DNA of 64,000 nt from Cryptomeria japonica. Its lineage: Eukaryota; Streptophyta; Pinopsida; Cupressales; Cupressaceae. The position numbers and the translations under genes were made by a program. Positions 1-10,981 of the stretch are shown in pieces (position 1 is the stretch's first letter; each line of letters starts with the position of its first letter). The notes beneath the pieces were generated by a model. It had not been told where the DNA came from and searched no databases. It saw only the letters and a program-made list of their open reading frames with translations. The stretch is from positions 140,893,349 through 140,957,348 of the forward strand of contig NC_081410.1 of NCBI RefSeq assembly GCF_030272615.1, read 5' to 3'.

Positions 1-752
1 TCAAATTACTCCATATGGAGTCACAAAATGGAAGTCTACTTGTCTTCCCTAGGGTTTGATCTATGGATGTCAGTAGTAAATGGATGCCCTGGTAAGTTCA
101 GTCCTCCCACTAATCGTGAAGAAGAAAGGAGAAACAAATGTAATGATGAAGCTATGGAGGCCATATTCAGTGGACTATTCAGTGATGCCTCCTCATAGGT
201 AGACAGATGCAAATCTACTAAAAGCCTATGGGATAGATTAAAGAAACTTTATGGCAATGAACCTTGCATTGCAAAACCAGTCTGTGGAAACAAGAAAAGG
301 AATGAAGCATGTGTGTTTGTAGATGATGAAGGTAAATATATTAGCAACAACAGAAATGATGAAGAGGAAACTCACCTCTTTATGGCTCAAGAATCAGAAG
401 ACACATCAGAGAGTAATCATGTAGATCACTCTTACCGACAAGATGTGTTTGAGATTGATGATGAAGATGAAGCCGAAGTTGATCTTGAATGTGAACTGCT
501 AAGTGCACTAGAAGAGCTGCAAAATGTTAGAAAGGAATTTAAAAGGTACAAAGATTCAATTCATGAAGAATGTAGCCAGTTGAGAATATGCCTTGAAGAA
601 TCAAATAATAATATCTACATATTGACATCTCAACTAGAAGAGGAAAAATGATTGACTGGTGAGTTGAAATCAGTCTTTGATGCTAAGGAGAAAAGATGTG
701 AGGATCTTTAGCTAGAAGTGGAGACAAAAGACAAAGAACATTAGGACCTAAA
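1..752 (+). pseudogene. Copia-1 gag, N-terminal part (5' end outside window)
   Basis: Frame 1 reads from the first base as a Copia gag: the start matches the DUF4219/UBN2 style (SNYSIWSHKMEVYL, FDLWMSVVNG), then LWDRLKKLYG. A stop codon near 196-198 interrupts it. A very acidic stretch follows (about 313-480), then a heptad-rich coiled coil (about 490-740) with further stops near 649, 709 and 742. Gag forms the cytoplasmic particle that packages element RNA. The frame is cut at 752 by Copia-2 and resumes in the same frame at 22896, after the CTAAA target-site duplication. The UBN2 domain is shorter than usual, suggesting an internal deletion. The strand and lineage are well supported; nothing here can be functional. 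Confidence 0.85.
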
Positions 753-1574
753 TGCTAGGTCCTAGAGACAACTGAGAGGGGGGGGGGTGTGAATCAGTTG
801 TCAAATAAATTCAAATGAAAAACAACTTAACCAACTTTATGCTTAATACCGGTAAATTAGTTCAATATGCTAGTAGATAGTTTTAACAGTTAATTGCTAT
901 ACCAGTAAGGATTAGTGCATGAAACATAAAGACAAAGTCATCCACAACACATAACACCAATATTTGTACGTGGAAACACTGTAAGGGGAAAAACCACGGT
1001 GGGAAACCTTACCCACAATCAGATGATACTAGTGTAGATAGTAAGTGTACATAAATGGGGTCTGCACATGCAGAAAGGCCAAGCGCCCAGAGCTCACTAC
1101 TCAGTCACAAAATGGGAGTCACACTAACTACAATTGGATGGTTAAATCCAATAAGAATGTACTGCTAAAATTAGCATCTTCATATGCTGGATTCAGTACT
1201 GGTGTAGTTCTGATTGTCTTCACAAAAACCCTCCTTCAATATTCCAATGATGTTTGCGTGTATAGCTCTGCTTATTCTCGCATATACCTTCACACAATTC
1301 TTTTTTGCATTCCACACTTGATCTTACAAATAAGATCTTACATTTATACCATAACTAAGACCAATTTTAGTAGGTTGGCTCTACAAGATATTACAATAAA
1401 ATTAATTTACATATCAATTAATACCCGATGCAATAACCGATTCAATATGTCAGCTTAACGCATTTACAACAATATTAAGTCATCTCCATAGCGTGCCATG
1501 CTGATCTGGAAAAGATAAACTTGCCAGTGTAACCTAGACCTATTTGCTGGTAACAACAAATATGCTAATGTACC
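753..1574 (-). repeat. Copia-2 3' LTR, first part
   Basis: It matches the right LTR at 18876-19272 plus 22231-22600 almost base for base. It contains the run of G followed by TGTGAATCAG, which in element orientation is the TTCAC-poly-C motif common near the end of plant Copia LTRs. It is cut at 1574 by Gypsy-1 and continues after the GTACC duplication at 10347. Confidence 0.92.
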
Positions 1575-3248
1575 TGTGTGGGGGAAAAAGTGAAACTAAG
1601 CAAACATGCCCTAATCTCACTTTCAATCACACATTTGTGGAATACGAAAGAGCCTAGAGGTATCACACAATTGGCTACTTCTTTTTGTGGAAGAGAGAGC
1701 CACAGGCTACCTATTAGGATTTCTATTCCTTTGTTGTAATTGAAAGATAAAATGATGCAAGTTCAATTCCCAACCCCAAAGTGCAAGTATGAACTAATAA
1801 CAAGATTGCAGAATTGAAATTAAACTATGGAACGCTATAAACACAAGAATAAGACAAGAATGGAAATGCATACCCGGAGTCAAAATCTGAGTGAAAATGT
1901 TCGGGACGGGAGCATGGGCGCCACTGTCCTGATTCTGCCCCTGAAACTGCTTTGGAAACTGCTGTTTTGCAACCTGAAAAGTTGTCAAAAATGCTGAAAC
2001 TTGCTATCTGATAGAAGGACCAAGGCGCCCAGCACCCCTGTCCCAGGGACCAGGGTGCCCAGCGCCCCTATCCTAGCAGGACCAGGGCGCCCCACGCCCC
2101 TGTCCTGGTCTTTTTCTCTGCAATTTGGTGTGTTGTTCTATCTCAGTCTGCTTCTTTCAGATCTGCAACTTGCGACGTTGTCTGAATCCCAAAATCTGCA
2201 CTTATATCTGAAAAGGTGTTTTGGGTGGCTATATAGGGTTTTGCCTTAGTCAAACCCCCGCTTTGGTGATTTCCACCTCCATGAATAGCCAAGTTGTATT
2301 GTAAAAGTAGTGTGTGTGCAGACCTTGTGTGTGTGCAAGATCCTAAAATGCAAGTAAGCAAACTAGAGCAACCTAGAAAGTAAACCCTAATTGCTTGTAA
2401 ATGATAATGTAAATGCTCCAAATCAAGATGCAAAGTGATCTAAAGCATGAATACAAATGATATAATGAGGCTTATGCAAAGACATGAAAACAACATGAAA
2501 TCATACCCAACCCCAAGGGAGGGGTACAAGCCAATCTTCAGTCGGTAATCCCCTATTGCTCTTCAATGTCTTCAAAGCCCTAAATGGATGAATGAAATTG
2601 ATGAATGCTTGATGGATGGATGTTGAATGTTGTTGAAGTCTTTAAAGATCTGCTCTTTCGCTGCATAGAAGGTCCCCTGAAACCAAAATTCTTGATCCTT
2701 TCAAATGAAGAAAGAGAGCTCTTATATATGAAACCCTAGGTCTTAATTTCAACTTTTGGCCGACCTAGAGATTGAATCTCCCGCCAATTTCTTGGGGTTA
2801 AGCTTTATTTTATGATTGGATTGCGCTCCTAAAATTTCGGGAAAAATGTCCGGGATCATGTGCACGCCGGGCGCCATGGTCCCGACAACTTTTCACCAAA
2901 TTTTTAGGGCTGTCAGATATGATGATTTTAGAGCAAATCCCGAAGTTACAGCTGATTTCGAGATGTTTTGACCCCCGAAATCAAGCCCCCAAGTTCAAAA
3001 GAGGACCTAATTAGGGTTTTTGATTAAATGATGTATTGGAGGAATAAAATGAAAGGGGCACACTTTAACGAAAGGGCCCGACTTTATGATATGGAAGATG
3101 ATGAAATAGGACCTTAGACCTAATTACTTTAATTAATTAAGTGCTAAAGGGGAAATGCAATGCAAAATGCAAAATGCGCCAAGGCGGGTGCTAAACTAGG
3201 TGTGAAATTGTACCACCCTAGCAAGTGCGTACAATTTACGACGCTACA
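1575..3248 (-). repeat. Gypsy-1 3' LTR (1674 bp)
   Basis: It is nearly identical to 8703-10346 but 30 bp longer. The extra length is one more copy of a GC-rich repeat of about 31 bp (core GGACCAGGGCGCCC) at about 2017-2104: three copies here, two in the other LTR. A TATATAAG box on the minus strand (2721-2728) is conserved in both copies. Confidence 0.93.
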
Positions 3249-3263
3249 TTTAGCCCCCACTTT
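3249..3263 (-). other. Gypsy-1 polypurine tract
   Basis: On the minus strand this reads AAAGTGGGGGCTAAA and directly abuts the TGTAGCG start of the 3' LTR, the expected place for plus-strand DNA priming. Confidence 0.75.
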
Positions 3264-3481
3264 AGCAGTCATATGAACACTACGTGCATATGCAAGCTAA
3301 AGTACAGAAAAGTAAACATTATTTGAAAAAGAATATATCCATAAGTCTATCGAACGAAGCCCCCAGCGGTATCTGTAGTACACAGTTAGGAACCACACCC
3401 TGCAAAACACACGTTAGATCACAAAATCAGCTAATGCTTACTAAGGAAGGTGATGAAAATTTGAGGGTAGCTATATGCCCC

Positions 3482-3521
3482 CCCTGTTTCGGCTTGCTAA
3501 TTTTAGTGAGTTGAAACAGGG
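3482..3521. repeat. Inverted repeat in Gypsy-1 3' region
   Basis: CCCTGTTTC at 3482-3490 pairs perfectly with GAAACAGGG at 3513-3521 across a 22-base loop. The role is unknown; it may be an RNA hairpin near the 3' end of the transcript. Confidence 0.5.
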
Positions 3522-4021
3522 TATCATGTTTACCACTTTGAATTGTTAAAGAATATTGATGACAAATGCTCACAAGAAGATTTGATAAAAAACTAATGGA
3601 GAATCATTTGGTAAGAAAGAGGACTAAATCTCAATTCCAACACAACAAAGAGTGTGAGGATTTGAGAGTTCTCTAACACAAGATGAAGGATGTAAATGGA
3701 AACAAAATGCAAAGAGAAGAAAAGAAAGGAAAAAAGCATGAATACACACATTGGTGATCCATGAAAAGAATAGTGAGAGAGAAAACATGGACTTCTCGCC
3801 CCTAGATCTTGTCTAGGTGATCCATGGGAAAAAGAACATGGAAAAATAGCCCCTAGAGTCTATCTAGGTGATCCATGTAAGGGAGGAGAGTGAGAAAGTC
3901 TAGCCTTATGCCGCTAGTTCCACTCAACCTCATGCATGTGTGTGTAAGTGAGATTAGAAGCACCTCATAGGAGTCTATGCCCGAGTATGCTACAACCTAT
4001 ATATGTATAGTAAAAAAGCGT

Positions 4022-4128
4022 GACATCTCGCTCTAAGAGTCTGTGCTCTGGTTCCGAGAATAATCACCTTGCGTAAAAGAAAAATGGAGACATCTCGCTC
4101 TAAGAGTCTGTGCTCTGGTTCCGAGAAT
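4022..4128. repeat. 67-bp-period tandem duplication
   Basis: A 40-bp block starting GACATCTCGCTCTAAGAGTC occurs at 4022-4061 and again, unchanged, at 4089-4128. The exact copy implies a recent duplication inside the non-coding part of Gypsy-1. Confidence 0.85.
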
Positions 4129-5129
4129 GACCCACTGCTCAAAAAGTGTAATGTTTATGTCATAAGCAAAATAGAACAAGGATACCTACCTTCATCACAA
4201 AAGAAGATACCCCAAAAATGCAACAATGTCATAGATCCAAGCAAGGGAGTTTTTGCACTCTTTAAGCAAGGATAAGATAGTTGAAAAGGGATATCTTGTA
4301 GTATGTGTAAAGGAGATCCTTAGAGGAGAAGAGATCTTTGTACAAAAGATACCTATCCCCAAGAGGAATTGTCTTAGACAAATATAACATCTTCTAGAAT
4401 AAGACAAAGAAGAGAATAAGAATGCAATACTTCCTTCTTTTGCGAGGTGAAAGTGATTCTTAATGAAGGATGATGCTCTTTTTAACCCAATTGGGAGAGT
4501 GAATTCATTATGGATGTATTTTACCAAGTGCAAAAGAGGTTGTAGTCAAGGACTTACACCTCTTGTAAGAGAGAATCCTTGAACAAACAACAAATGCATA
4601 CAAAGAATAACATCAAGTAACAAAGTTCACACCATCCACGAAAATAGGAAAAAGTGGATCCTTAAATAAAAATAAGAAAAGATCATTGCCTCCCAAGGAT
4701 AAGGTCAATGAGAAGGACTTACACAATCTTCCAGGGAGAGATTTAGACATAAGAAAAATGTACTACATACTCACATGAGTTCATGCCAGCAAGACATTAG
4801 TGTATGTAAAATGCTCCTCACAAGAAGTGGGTAGGATAAGAAAGAGAATACACATCTTCTCCCGTATCTAGGAAAAGAGAATTCTAAAGAAAAGATGATC
4901 AATATTTCCACACTATTACCCCAAAGGGAAATTTTAACCATAAAAGGAAGAGATGTATGAAATCACTCTTGTCCCCATAGGAACAAGAGATAACATAGAA
5001 AAATTAGGCTATTATGTTGCTTCAAAAATATGATTGCACTTGAAATTGTACCATCATGAATGACAATGAGCCCCCAGTAAATGAGCTACCAATGTCACAT
5101 AATGATGAGCAACATAATAGCCATTAATG

Positions 5130-6374
5130 TTATTTAAATACATGATAGATTGAATGAGGTATTTGAATATGACATGCTGAATGCTCAACTATAAGTGAAA
5201 TCAAAAACATGTATAAAATGATAAAAATTGAAGAAGGAAAGTTACGAGAAATCTTAGAAGAGAGATGAGTGTAATTTATTAGAGCCTTATCCCTGGAAGA
5301 AAGGACTTTATGATGAATAGGAGATAAAGATTCATAAGTCGATTTAGAAATTTGAGGGGAGTCATAAAGAGATTTGTTCATCGCCAAGATTTCCTTATGA
5401 GGGGAATGAGAGTTGATAGAAGTAGAAGATGATTTAGTTGAAGTGAGATCATCATCACCACTAAATATAGCATTCACATTGAGAGATGGTCTTTTAAGTG
5501 CTTTGGTGGGCTTAGAAAGATTATATCCAAGTCCAAATGAATATTCATGCATGTTATGTTCTAAAGGAACTTTAATTCCTTGTTCATTTGCACCACAACC
5601 ATTTCCACTATAGCCACTCTTAGCCAAAATATGAAAACCACAACCATAGCGATCAGCCATTTCAGAAAGAAAAGGTGGTTTTTCATAAGACAAAGAATCA
5701 AATTTTTTAGAATTAGAGGTGTGAGGAGAAGAAGTTTGAGAAGCGGCCACAAAATTATTGCTCATAGGTTCAGGTAAGACTGATTGATCTCTAGTTTCTT
5801 CCTTCTTTTTAACTTTAAGCTCTCTAGGAGGAACCCTATACTCACCTACAAAGGTGGGATTAAAATCAAGAGATCCCCAATCGTCTTCTGCGAGAACCTT
5901 CTCAGGATCAAAAGCCTTTTCATGTGTAGATTCAAGTTGAGAAGAATCTTCTTCAGGAACTTCAGACTCATCCAAAGAATTTTGATTATCAGAGGGTGAT
6001 GATTCATCTATAGGTATCTTGTTTAACGAGTCATCACTAGAAGAGGAAGGCTTAGAAGAACTCCCTTTGGAAGTAGATGTTTGCAAACAAGCTTGAAAAT
6101 TAGTATCACCTATCAAGGTATATGTCTTATTATTATAAATAAATTTAACTTGTCTATGCAATGTAGAGGGGACAACTTGCATACGGTGAATCCAAGGTCT
6201 CCCTAATAACAAGTTGTATGTTAGATTTCCCAACATAACATGGATAGGAGTAGGCAAAGTAACAGGTCCCACTGTGATGGGTAAGGTGATAATACCTAAT
6301 GAAGACTTAGCCACATTATCAAAGCCTCGAATGGGATGAGAGTCAGGCTCAATAAGGGATGTATCCACATTCAT
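5130..6374 (-). pseudogene. Gypsy-1 ORF, C-terminal half: protease end and G-patch
   Basis: This frame of about 414 codons continues the upstream ORF after one stop codon. The first 80 residues complete a retropepsin-like domain (LLGRPWIHRMQVVPSTLH, the conserved C-terminal protease block of Athila/Tat-type Gypsy elements). A Ser/Glu-rich acidic linker follows (about 95-200), then a G-patch at about 240-285 (CGFHILAKSGYSGNGCGAN, then GIKVPLE), a glycine-rich RNA-binding motif known downstream of some retroviral and retroelement proteases. The same order (protease, then G-patch) occurs in Gypsy-3 at 55.4-58.0 kb. In Gypsy-3 it continues into RT; here the frame simply ends. Confidence 0.85.
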
Positions 6375-8357
6375 CTAATGCAATAGATTAATGCTACACA
6401 CATTAAGGCCAGAACCATTATCTACCAGTGTTCGTCTTATAGCAGTGTCATTTATGATAAACACAATCATCAAGGGATCATATTGATGTTGAATTTCGCT
6501 AGTAGGCAACTCATCTTGAGTAAACACAATTTGAGATTTAGGATTCATCACAGAGTTAACCAAAGACACTATGTTACTAGATGTATTAGGTGGAGGAACA
6601 TTCAAATCTTTCAAGGCATCTTGTAACATTCCCTGATGAGCGGAAGAAGTTTGGATCAAATCCCAAAGGGATATCTTAGCAGGGGTAGCTTTAAGTTGTT
6701 CTATGAGATCATATTCCTTACCAAGAACTTGTGAAATACGAGGAGCTTGAGGAAGAATAGGTTGGGAAGGAGGAAGTGAAGTTGGGATAACTGGAGGAGG
6801 ATTAGGTTGCCTATTATTTCTTGTGTTATAGGTATGAGCAACCGCATTATAACTCTCTCTAGTCAGTTGCTTAGCATACTCATAAGGGCTCTTAGTAGAA
6901 TAATCTCCTTGCACAGTAATAATAGGTTTGTTAGGAGTGCAAAAAGAATCATTAGCATAACCACCTTGAACCACTAAGATAGGCTTATTTAAAGGTTGAG
7001 AATTTTGAGAAGGATAGGCACCTTGGACAGTAAAGAGAGGTTTGCTAGGTGTTTCATTCACATGTATCAAATTGATTGAGGATGGTTTAGAGGAATGAAC
7101 AAACGTGTTGGAAGAATTATTAATAGTCTTCTCTCGCACTAAAATCTCATCACGGATTAAATCAATTTTAGGAGAGAGACAAGGAGTAGGCATTGATGTT
7201 CTAGTAGGCTGAGTAATACTAGGAAAGGTCATATCATCCTCTATCATCAAAGGATCTACATGGGGAATAAACTCTCTAGGAGAAGGATCAACATTACTCT
7301 CTAAAGTCTCACTTTTGAGAGGGAGATATTTGAAAGAGATGTTAACCATCTTGCTTTGAACTAGAGTTTCCTTATGAGTAGAACCAAGTTGAGGAGAGGG
7401 AGATGCTTTATTTTTAGAGGGAGAATGATTGAGATTCAAGGAAGGTGAGAAAATATCAAGGGAGTTTTCAATCTTGATTTCATCCCCTTTGGCTAGGGTT
7501 CTCTCATGGGGAAGAGAATAATCCACACCTTCTACTAATGGTTCATCCCAAATAGTGAAGTTGTTGAAAGGAATGTTTGAAGTATTGTCAATTTCGGGAG
7601 AGGAGATAACATTGTTTATTAATTCCTCATCCTTAGGAGGGAGAGCATCAATAGATGTGTTAAAATCATCCTCTTTCCTCAAAATATATTCAATATGATC
7701 TTTAGGGGAGAGAGAGTTAAGGAAATTGCTTATTATTTCATCTTCTTTCTCTAAGGGATGCTTATGAGTAAGACAAACTTTAGGAGAAGGGTAAGCATTT
7801 ATCATTAATTCATCATCTCTAGTGGGAATTTTGTTGGAAAAGGAAATGCCATCACTAGGAAATGTAGGGATCATGTCATCTTCTTGCACAAAAGGATCCT
7901 CATGAAGGGAGTGCTTTTTAGGAGGAACATGGACATATTTCTCCAAAGATTCATGCTTAGGAAGGAGATCTTTGAAAGAAGTGTTCATAACCTCTTGTTG
8001 CACTAACATGCCCCCATTGGAAGGACCAACTTTTGGAGAAAATAAGTCAATGTCCATCAATACCTTTTCACTTAGAGAGGAATCATGTAGGGAAGGTGAA
8101 TTAACATTAAGAAAGGTGTTTATGATATCATTCTCTTCCTCTAGGATAGCTAAATAGGAAGGGCACATTTTAGGAGAATTGTCAAGATCACTCTTAAAGT
8201 CTTCATCCTTAGAGCATGGGAGAGTCTCAAAGGGATTGGAAGCAACTCTTTTAGGCACTAAAATGTTGTTATAGATGGGGGGAGGTTCTTTAGGAGAAGG
8301 AAAAATTGAAACAAGGGAAGCTAACCCATTATCACATCTATGAAATGAGTGCACCAT
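6375..8357 (-). CDS. Gypsy-1 ORF, N-terminal half: repetitive protein and protease start
   Basis: This is 660 codons with no internal stop, beginning at ATG 345 bp inside the 5' LTR. Residues 1-430 are a low-complexity acidic protein made of degenerate repeats around SPK, KEDE and PLVQEDD; residues 117-168 and 331-382 are clearly duplicated segments. Residues 438-490 carry three KP-(I/L)-x-VQGxY repeats. Residues 549-590 match the conserved YxLxxQLxxTPAxIS segment before Gypsy-type proteases, also seen in Gypsy-3 at 55.44 kb. The catalytic motif is LVDNGSGLN (644-652). I see no canonical Gypsy gag domain or zinc knuckle. A TAA/TAG-type stop directly after residue 660 separates it from the next half in the same frame. 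Confidence 0.8.
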   Translation of the reverse strand: MVHSFHRCDNGLASLVSIFPSPKEPPPIYNNILVPKRVASNPFETLPCSKDEDFKSDLDNSPKMCPSYLAILEEENDIINTFLNVNSPSLHDSSLSEKVLMDIDLFSPKVGPSNGGMLVQQEVMNTSFKDLLPKHESLEKYVHVPPKKHSLHEDPFVQEDDMIPTFPSDGISFSNKIPTRDDELMINAYPSPKVCLTHKHPLEKEDEIISNFLNSLSPKDHIEYILRKEDDFNTSIDALPPKDEELINNVISSPEIDNTSNIPFNNFTIWDEPLVEGVDYSLPHERTLAKGDEIKIENSLDIFSPSLNLNHSPSKNKASPSPQLGSTHKETLVQSKMVNISFKYLPLKSETLESNVDPSPREFIPHVDPLMIEDDMTFPSITQPTRTSMPTPCLSPKIDLIRDEILVREKTINNSSNTFVHSSKPSSINLIHVNETPSKPLFTVQGAYPSQNSQPLNKPILVVQGGYANDSFCTPNKPIITVQGDYSTKSPYEYAKQLTRESYNAVAHTYNTRNNRQPNPPPVIPTSLPPSQPILPQAPRISQVLGKEYDLIEQLKATPAKISLWDLIQTSSAHQGMLQDALKDLNVPPPNTSSNIVSLVNSVMNPKSQIVFTQDELPTSEIQHQYDPLMIVFIINDTAIRRTLVDNGSGLNVCSINLLH

Positions 8358-8702
8358 GACAACAATTTTCCTCTTTCAAATGATAACACATGCAAAATAA
8401 AAGGAAATGTTTAATTTTAACCAATGAAAGCACTTAGAATGTAGATTTAGAAAATGAAATTTATGATTCAAATGAGTTCCTAAATCAGATTTAAAATTAT
8501 TGATCCCAATTAAGCTATCCACAAGTTCAACTTTGAATTGAAAAATTAGGGTTTTAGCAAAAATTTCCTCTAGATTTTTTTAATCTTGCAAGAAATAAAA
8601 ACTTGTAAATACAAATTTGAATTTGAAATAGCATAAACACTCAAATTTGAAAACATAAATCAGAATTAGAGAAGATTGGAGTTCACGTCGGGTTCACCAA
8701 AA
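8358..8702 (-). other. Gypsy-1 5' leader with primer-binding-site-like sequence
   Basis: Reading leftward from the LTR, the leader begins TTTTGGTGAACCCGACGTGA. It starts with a TGG-type tRNA 3' end complement, but I cannot name the tRNA. The leader is AT-rich and has no ORF. Confidence 0.55.
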
Positions 8703-10346
8703 TGTGTGGGGGAAAAAGTGAAACTAAGCAAACATGCCCTAATCTCACTTTCAATCACACATTTGTGGAATACGAAAGAGCCTAGAGGTATCACACAATT
8801 GGCTACTTCTTTTTGTGGAAGAGAGAGCCACGGGCTACCTATTAGGATTTCTATTCCTTTGTTGTAATTGAAAGATAAAATGATGCAAGTTCAATTCCCA
8901 ACCCCAAAGTGCAAGTATGAACTAATAACAAGATTGCAGAATTGAAATTAAACTATGGAAAGCTATAAACACAAGAATAAGACAAGAATGGAAATGCATA
9001 CCCGAAGTCAAAATCTGAGTGAAAATGTTCGGGACGGGGGCGTGGGCGCCACTATCCTGATTCTGCCCCTGAAACTGCTCTGGAAACTGCTGTTTTGCAA
9101 CCTGAAAAGCTGTCAAAAATGCCAAAACTTGCTGTCTGACAGAAGGACCAGGGAGCCCAGCGCCCCTGTCCTAGTAGGACCAGGGCGCCCCACGCCCCTG
9201 TCTTGGTCTTTTTCTCTGCAATTTGGTGTGTTGTTCTGTCTCAGTCTGCTTCTTTCAGATCTGCAACTTGCGACGTCGTCTGAATCCCAAAATCTGCACT
9301 TATATCTGAAAAGGTGTTTTGGGCGGCTATATAGGGTTTTGCCTTAGTCAAACCCCCGCTTTGGTGATTTCCACCTCCATGAATAGCCAAGTTGTATTGT
9401 AAAAGTAGTGTGTGTGTAGACCTTGTGTGTGTGCAAGATCCTAAAATGCAAGTAAGCAAACTAGAGCAACCTAGAAAGTAAACCCTAATTGCTTGTAAAT
9501 GATAATGTAAATGCTCCAAATCAAGATGCAAAGTGATCTAAAGCATGAATACAAATGATATAATGAGGCTTATGCAAAGACATGAAAACAACATGAAATC
9601 ATACCCAACCCCAAGGGAGGGGTACAAGCCAATCTTCAGTCGGTAATCCCCTATTGCTCTTCAATGTCTTCAAAGCCCTAAATGGATGAATGAAATTGAT
9701 GAATGCTTGATGGATGGATGTTGAATGTTGTTGAAGTCTTTAAAGATCTGCTCTTTCGCTGCATAGAAGGTCCCCTGAAACCAAAATTCTTGATCCTTTC
9801 AAATGAAGAAAGAGAGCTCTTATATATGAAACCCTAGGTCTTAATTTCAACTTTTGGCCGACCTAGAGATTGAATCTCCCGCCAATTTCTTGGGGTTAAG
9901 CTTTATTTTATGATTGGATTGTGCTCCTAAAATTTCGGGAAAAATGTCCGGGACCATGTGCACACTGGGTGCCATGGTCCTGACAACTTTTCACCAAATT
10001 TTCAGGGCCGTCGGATATGATGATTTTAGAGCAAATCCTGAAGTTACAGCTGATTTCGAGATGTTTTGACCCCCGAAATCAAGCCCCCAAGTTCAAAATA
10101 GGACCTAATTAGGGTTTTTGATTAAATGATGTATTGGAGGAATAAAATGAAAGGGGCACACTTTAACGAAAGGGCCCGACTTTATGATATGGAAGATGAT
10201 GAAATAGGACTTTAGACCTAATTACTTTAATTAATTAAGTGCTAAAGGGGAAATGCAATGCAAAATGCAAAATGTGCCAAGGCGGGTGCTAAACTAGGTG
10301 TGAAATTGTACCACCCTAGCAAGTGTGTACAATTTACGACGCTACA
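8703..10346 (-). repeat. Gypsy-1 5' LTR (1644 bp)
   Basis: This is the partner of 1575-3248. Differences are scattered substitutions and one 30-bp repeat-copy loss, so insertion is fairly recent relative to its neighbours. Confidence 0.93.
9819..9826 (-). promoter_or_regulatory. TATA box of the Gypsy-1 5' LTR
   Basis: The minus strand reads TATATAAG about 520 bp into the 5' LTR, conserved in the other LTR. Transcription would start some 25-35 bp further left; that position is inferred, not visible. Confidence 0.45.
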
Positions 10347-10572
10347 GTACCAATAAACAAAACTCCAAGACAAAGTGTCCACACAATGTCTTTGACATAA
10401 CCAAGTGTTTTCCATATCATTCCAAGTGTTGGTGATCATTATATCTTGCCGGTGTACCAGATACCGGTGACTGTGCATGAGTCACTTGCTTGCCTGTGAA
10501 TGTTGCTGATTCTCCAAAGTGCTAGAGTTGATAAGTGTTTAGTAGGTGTTGACATCAATGACAAAACCAACA
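10347..10572 (-). repeat. Copia-2 3' LTR, second part
   Basis: It continues 753-1574 after the GTACC duplication and matches 22640-22880. On the minus strand the LTR starts TGTTGGTTTTGTCATTGATG. Several CCGGTG/ACCGGT palindromes lie within it. Confidence 0.92.
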
Positions 10573-10981
10573 ATCTCCTCCTTTGGCATTGATGGTAACA
10601 CAAGATGGAAAAACCATCAAAGTGCCATAACAAAAATGCCAAATACCCAAAACCCAACAATCTCCAAAATCAAAATACAGATACAGAGAGTAATAATCTC
10701 TCCCAAACAACAATCTCTCCCCCTGGGAGCAACATGTGTTTTCCTTGTGTTTTTCCATACCAATCTCTCCCCCTTTGACATCAAATGCCAAAGTTATTTC
10801 CAAGCCAAGTTCATATACAAAATACCAATCAATTTAGTATACCAACTACTCCCCCCGAGAAGTAGCTTCCCATCAAAGCCGGAATAAAAGATTTCTCTAT
10901 TAATTCTGCCGGTTGATGACAATCATCAACTTCCTAAGTCTCTATCGGTGGGGGTATGACCCCAAGCTGATCTCTGAGATA
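10573..10981 (-). other. Copia-2 3' untranslated region with multiple polypurine tracts
   Basis: On the minus strand AAAGGAGGAGAT (10573-10584) abuts the LTR. Two further purine tracts of the same type (AGGGGGAGAGATT) lie near 10717-10733 and 10759-10775. Repeated polypurine tracts upstream of the 3' LTR are a reported feature of the Sirevirus branch of Copia. No ORF is supported here. Confidence 0.7.

Larger units (their letters stand above)
3264..5129 (-). other. Gypsy-1 3' internal region, non-coding
   Basis: About 1.9 kb lies between the end of the ORF and the polypurine tract, where pol would be expected. I find no RT, RNase H or integrase motif in any frame. It holds short direct repeats (GTGATCCATG near 3749, 3828 and 3870), a tandem pair at 4022-4128 and an inverted repeat at 3482-3521. 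Confidence 0.7.
1575..10346 (-). mobile_element. Gypsy-1, pol-less LTR retrotransposon with protease and G-patch
   Basis: A 5-bp duplication GTACC (1570-1574 and 10347-10351) flanks two long LTRs (1575-3248 and 8703-10346). On the minus strand the LTR runs TGTAGCG to CCCACACA. The polypurine tract lies next to the left LTR and a primer-site-like sequence next to the right LTR, so the element reads right to left. The internal region encodes one long frame (8357 to 5130, one stop codon inside) with a retropepsin-like domain and a G-patch, then about 1.9 kb of non-coding DNA. No reverse transcriptase, RNase H or integrase is present, so it must depend on another element. Confidence 0.93.

Noticed and set aside
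1045-1458. 137-codon ORF in the Copia-2 LTR, with a relative at 22198-22440
   Set aside because: The frame depends on LTR sequence in the antisense direction and is not kept in the sister LTR.
2001-2433. ORFs in both Gypsy-1 LTRs, similar at 8955-9531
   Set aside because: They are preserved because the LTRs are recent copies; composition is set by the GC-rich repeat and no domain is visible.
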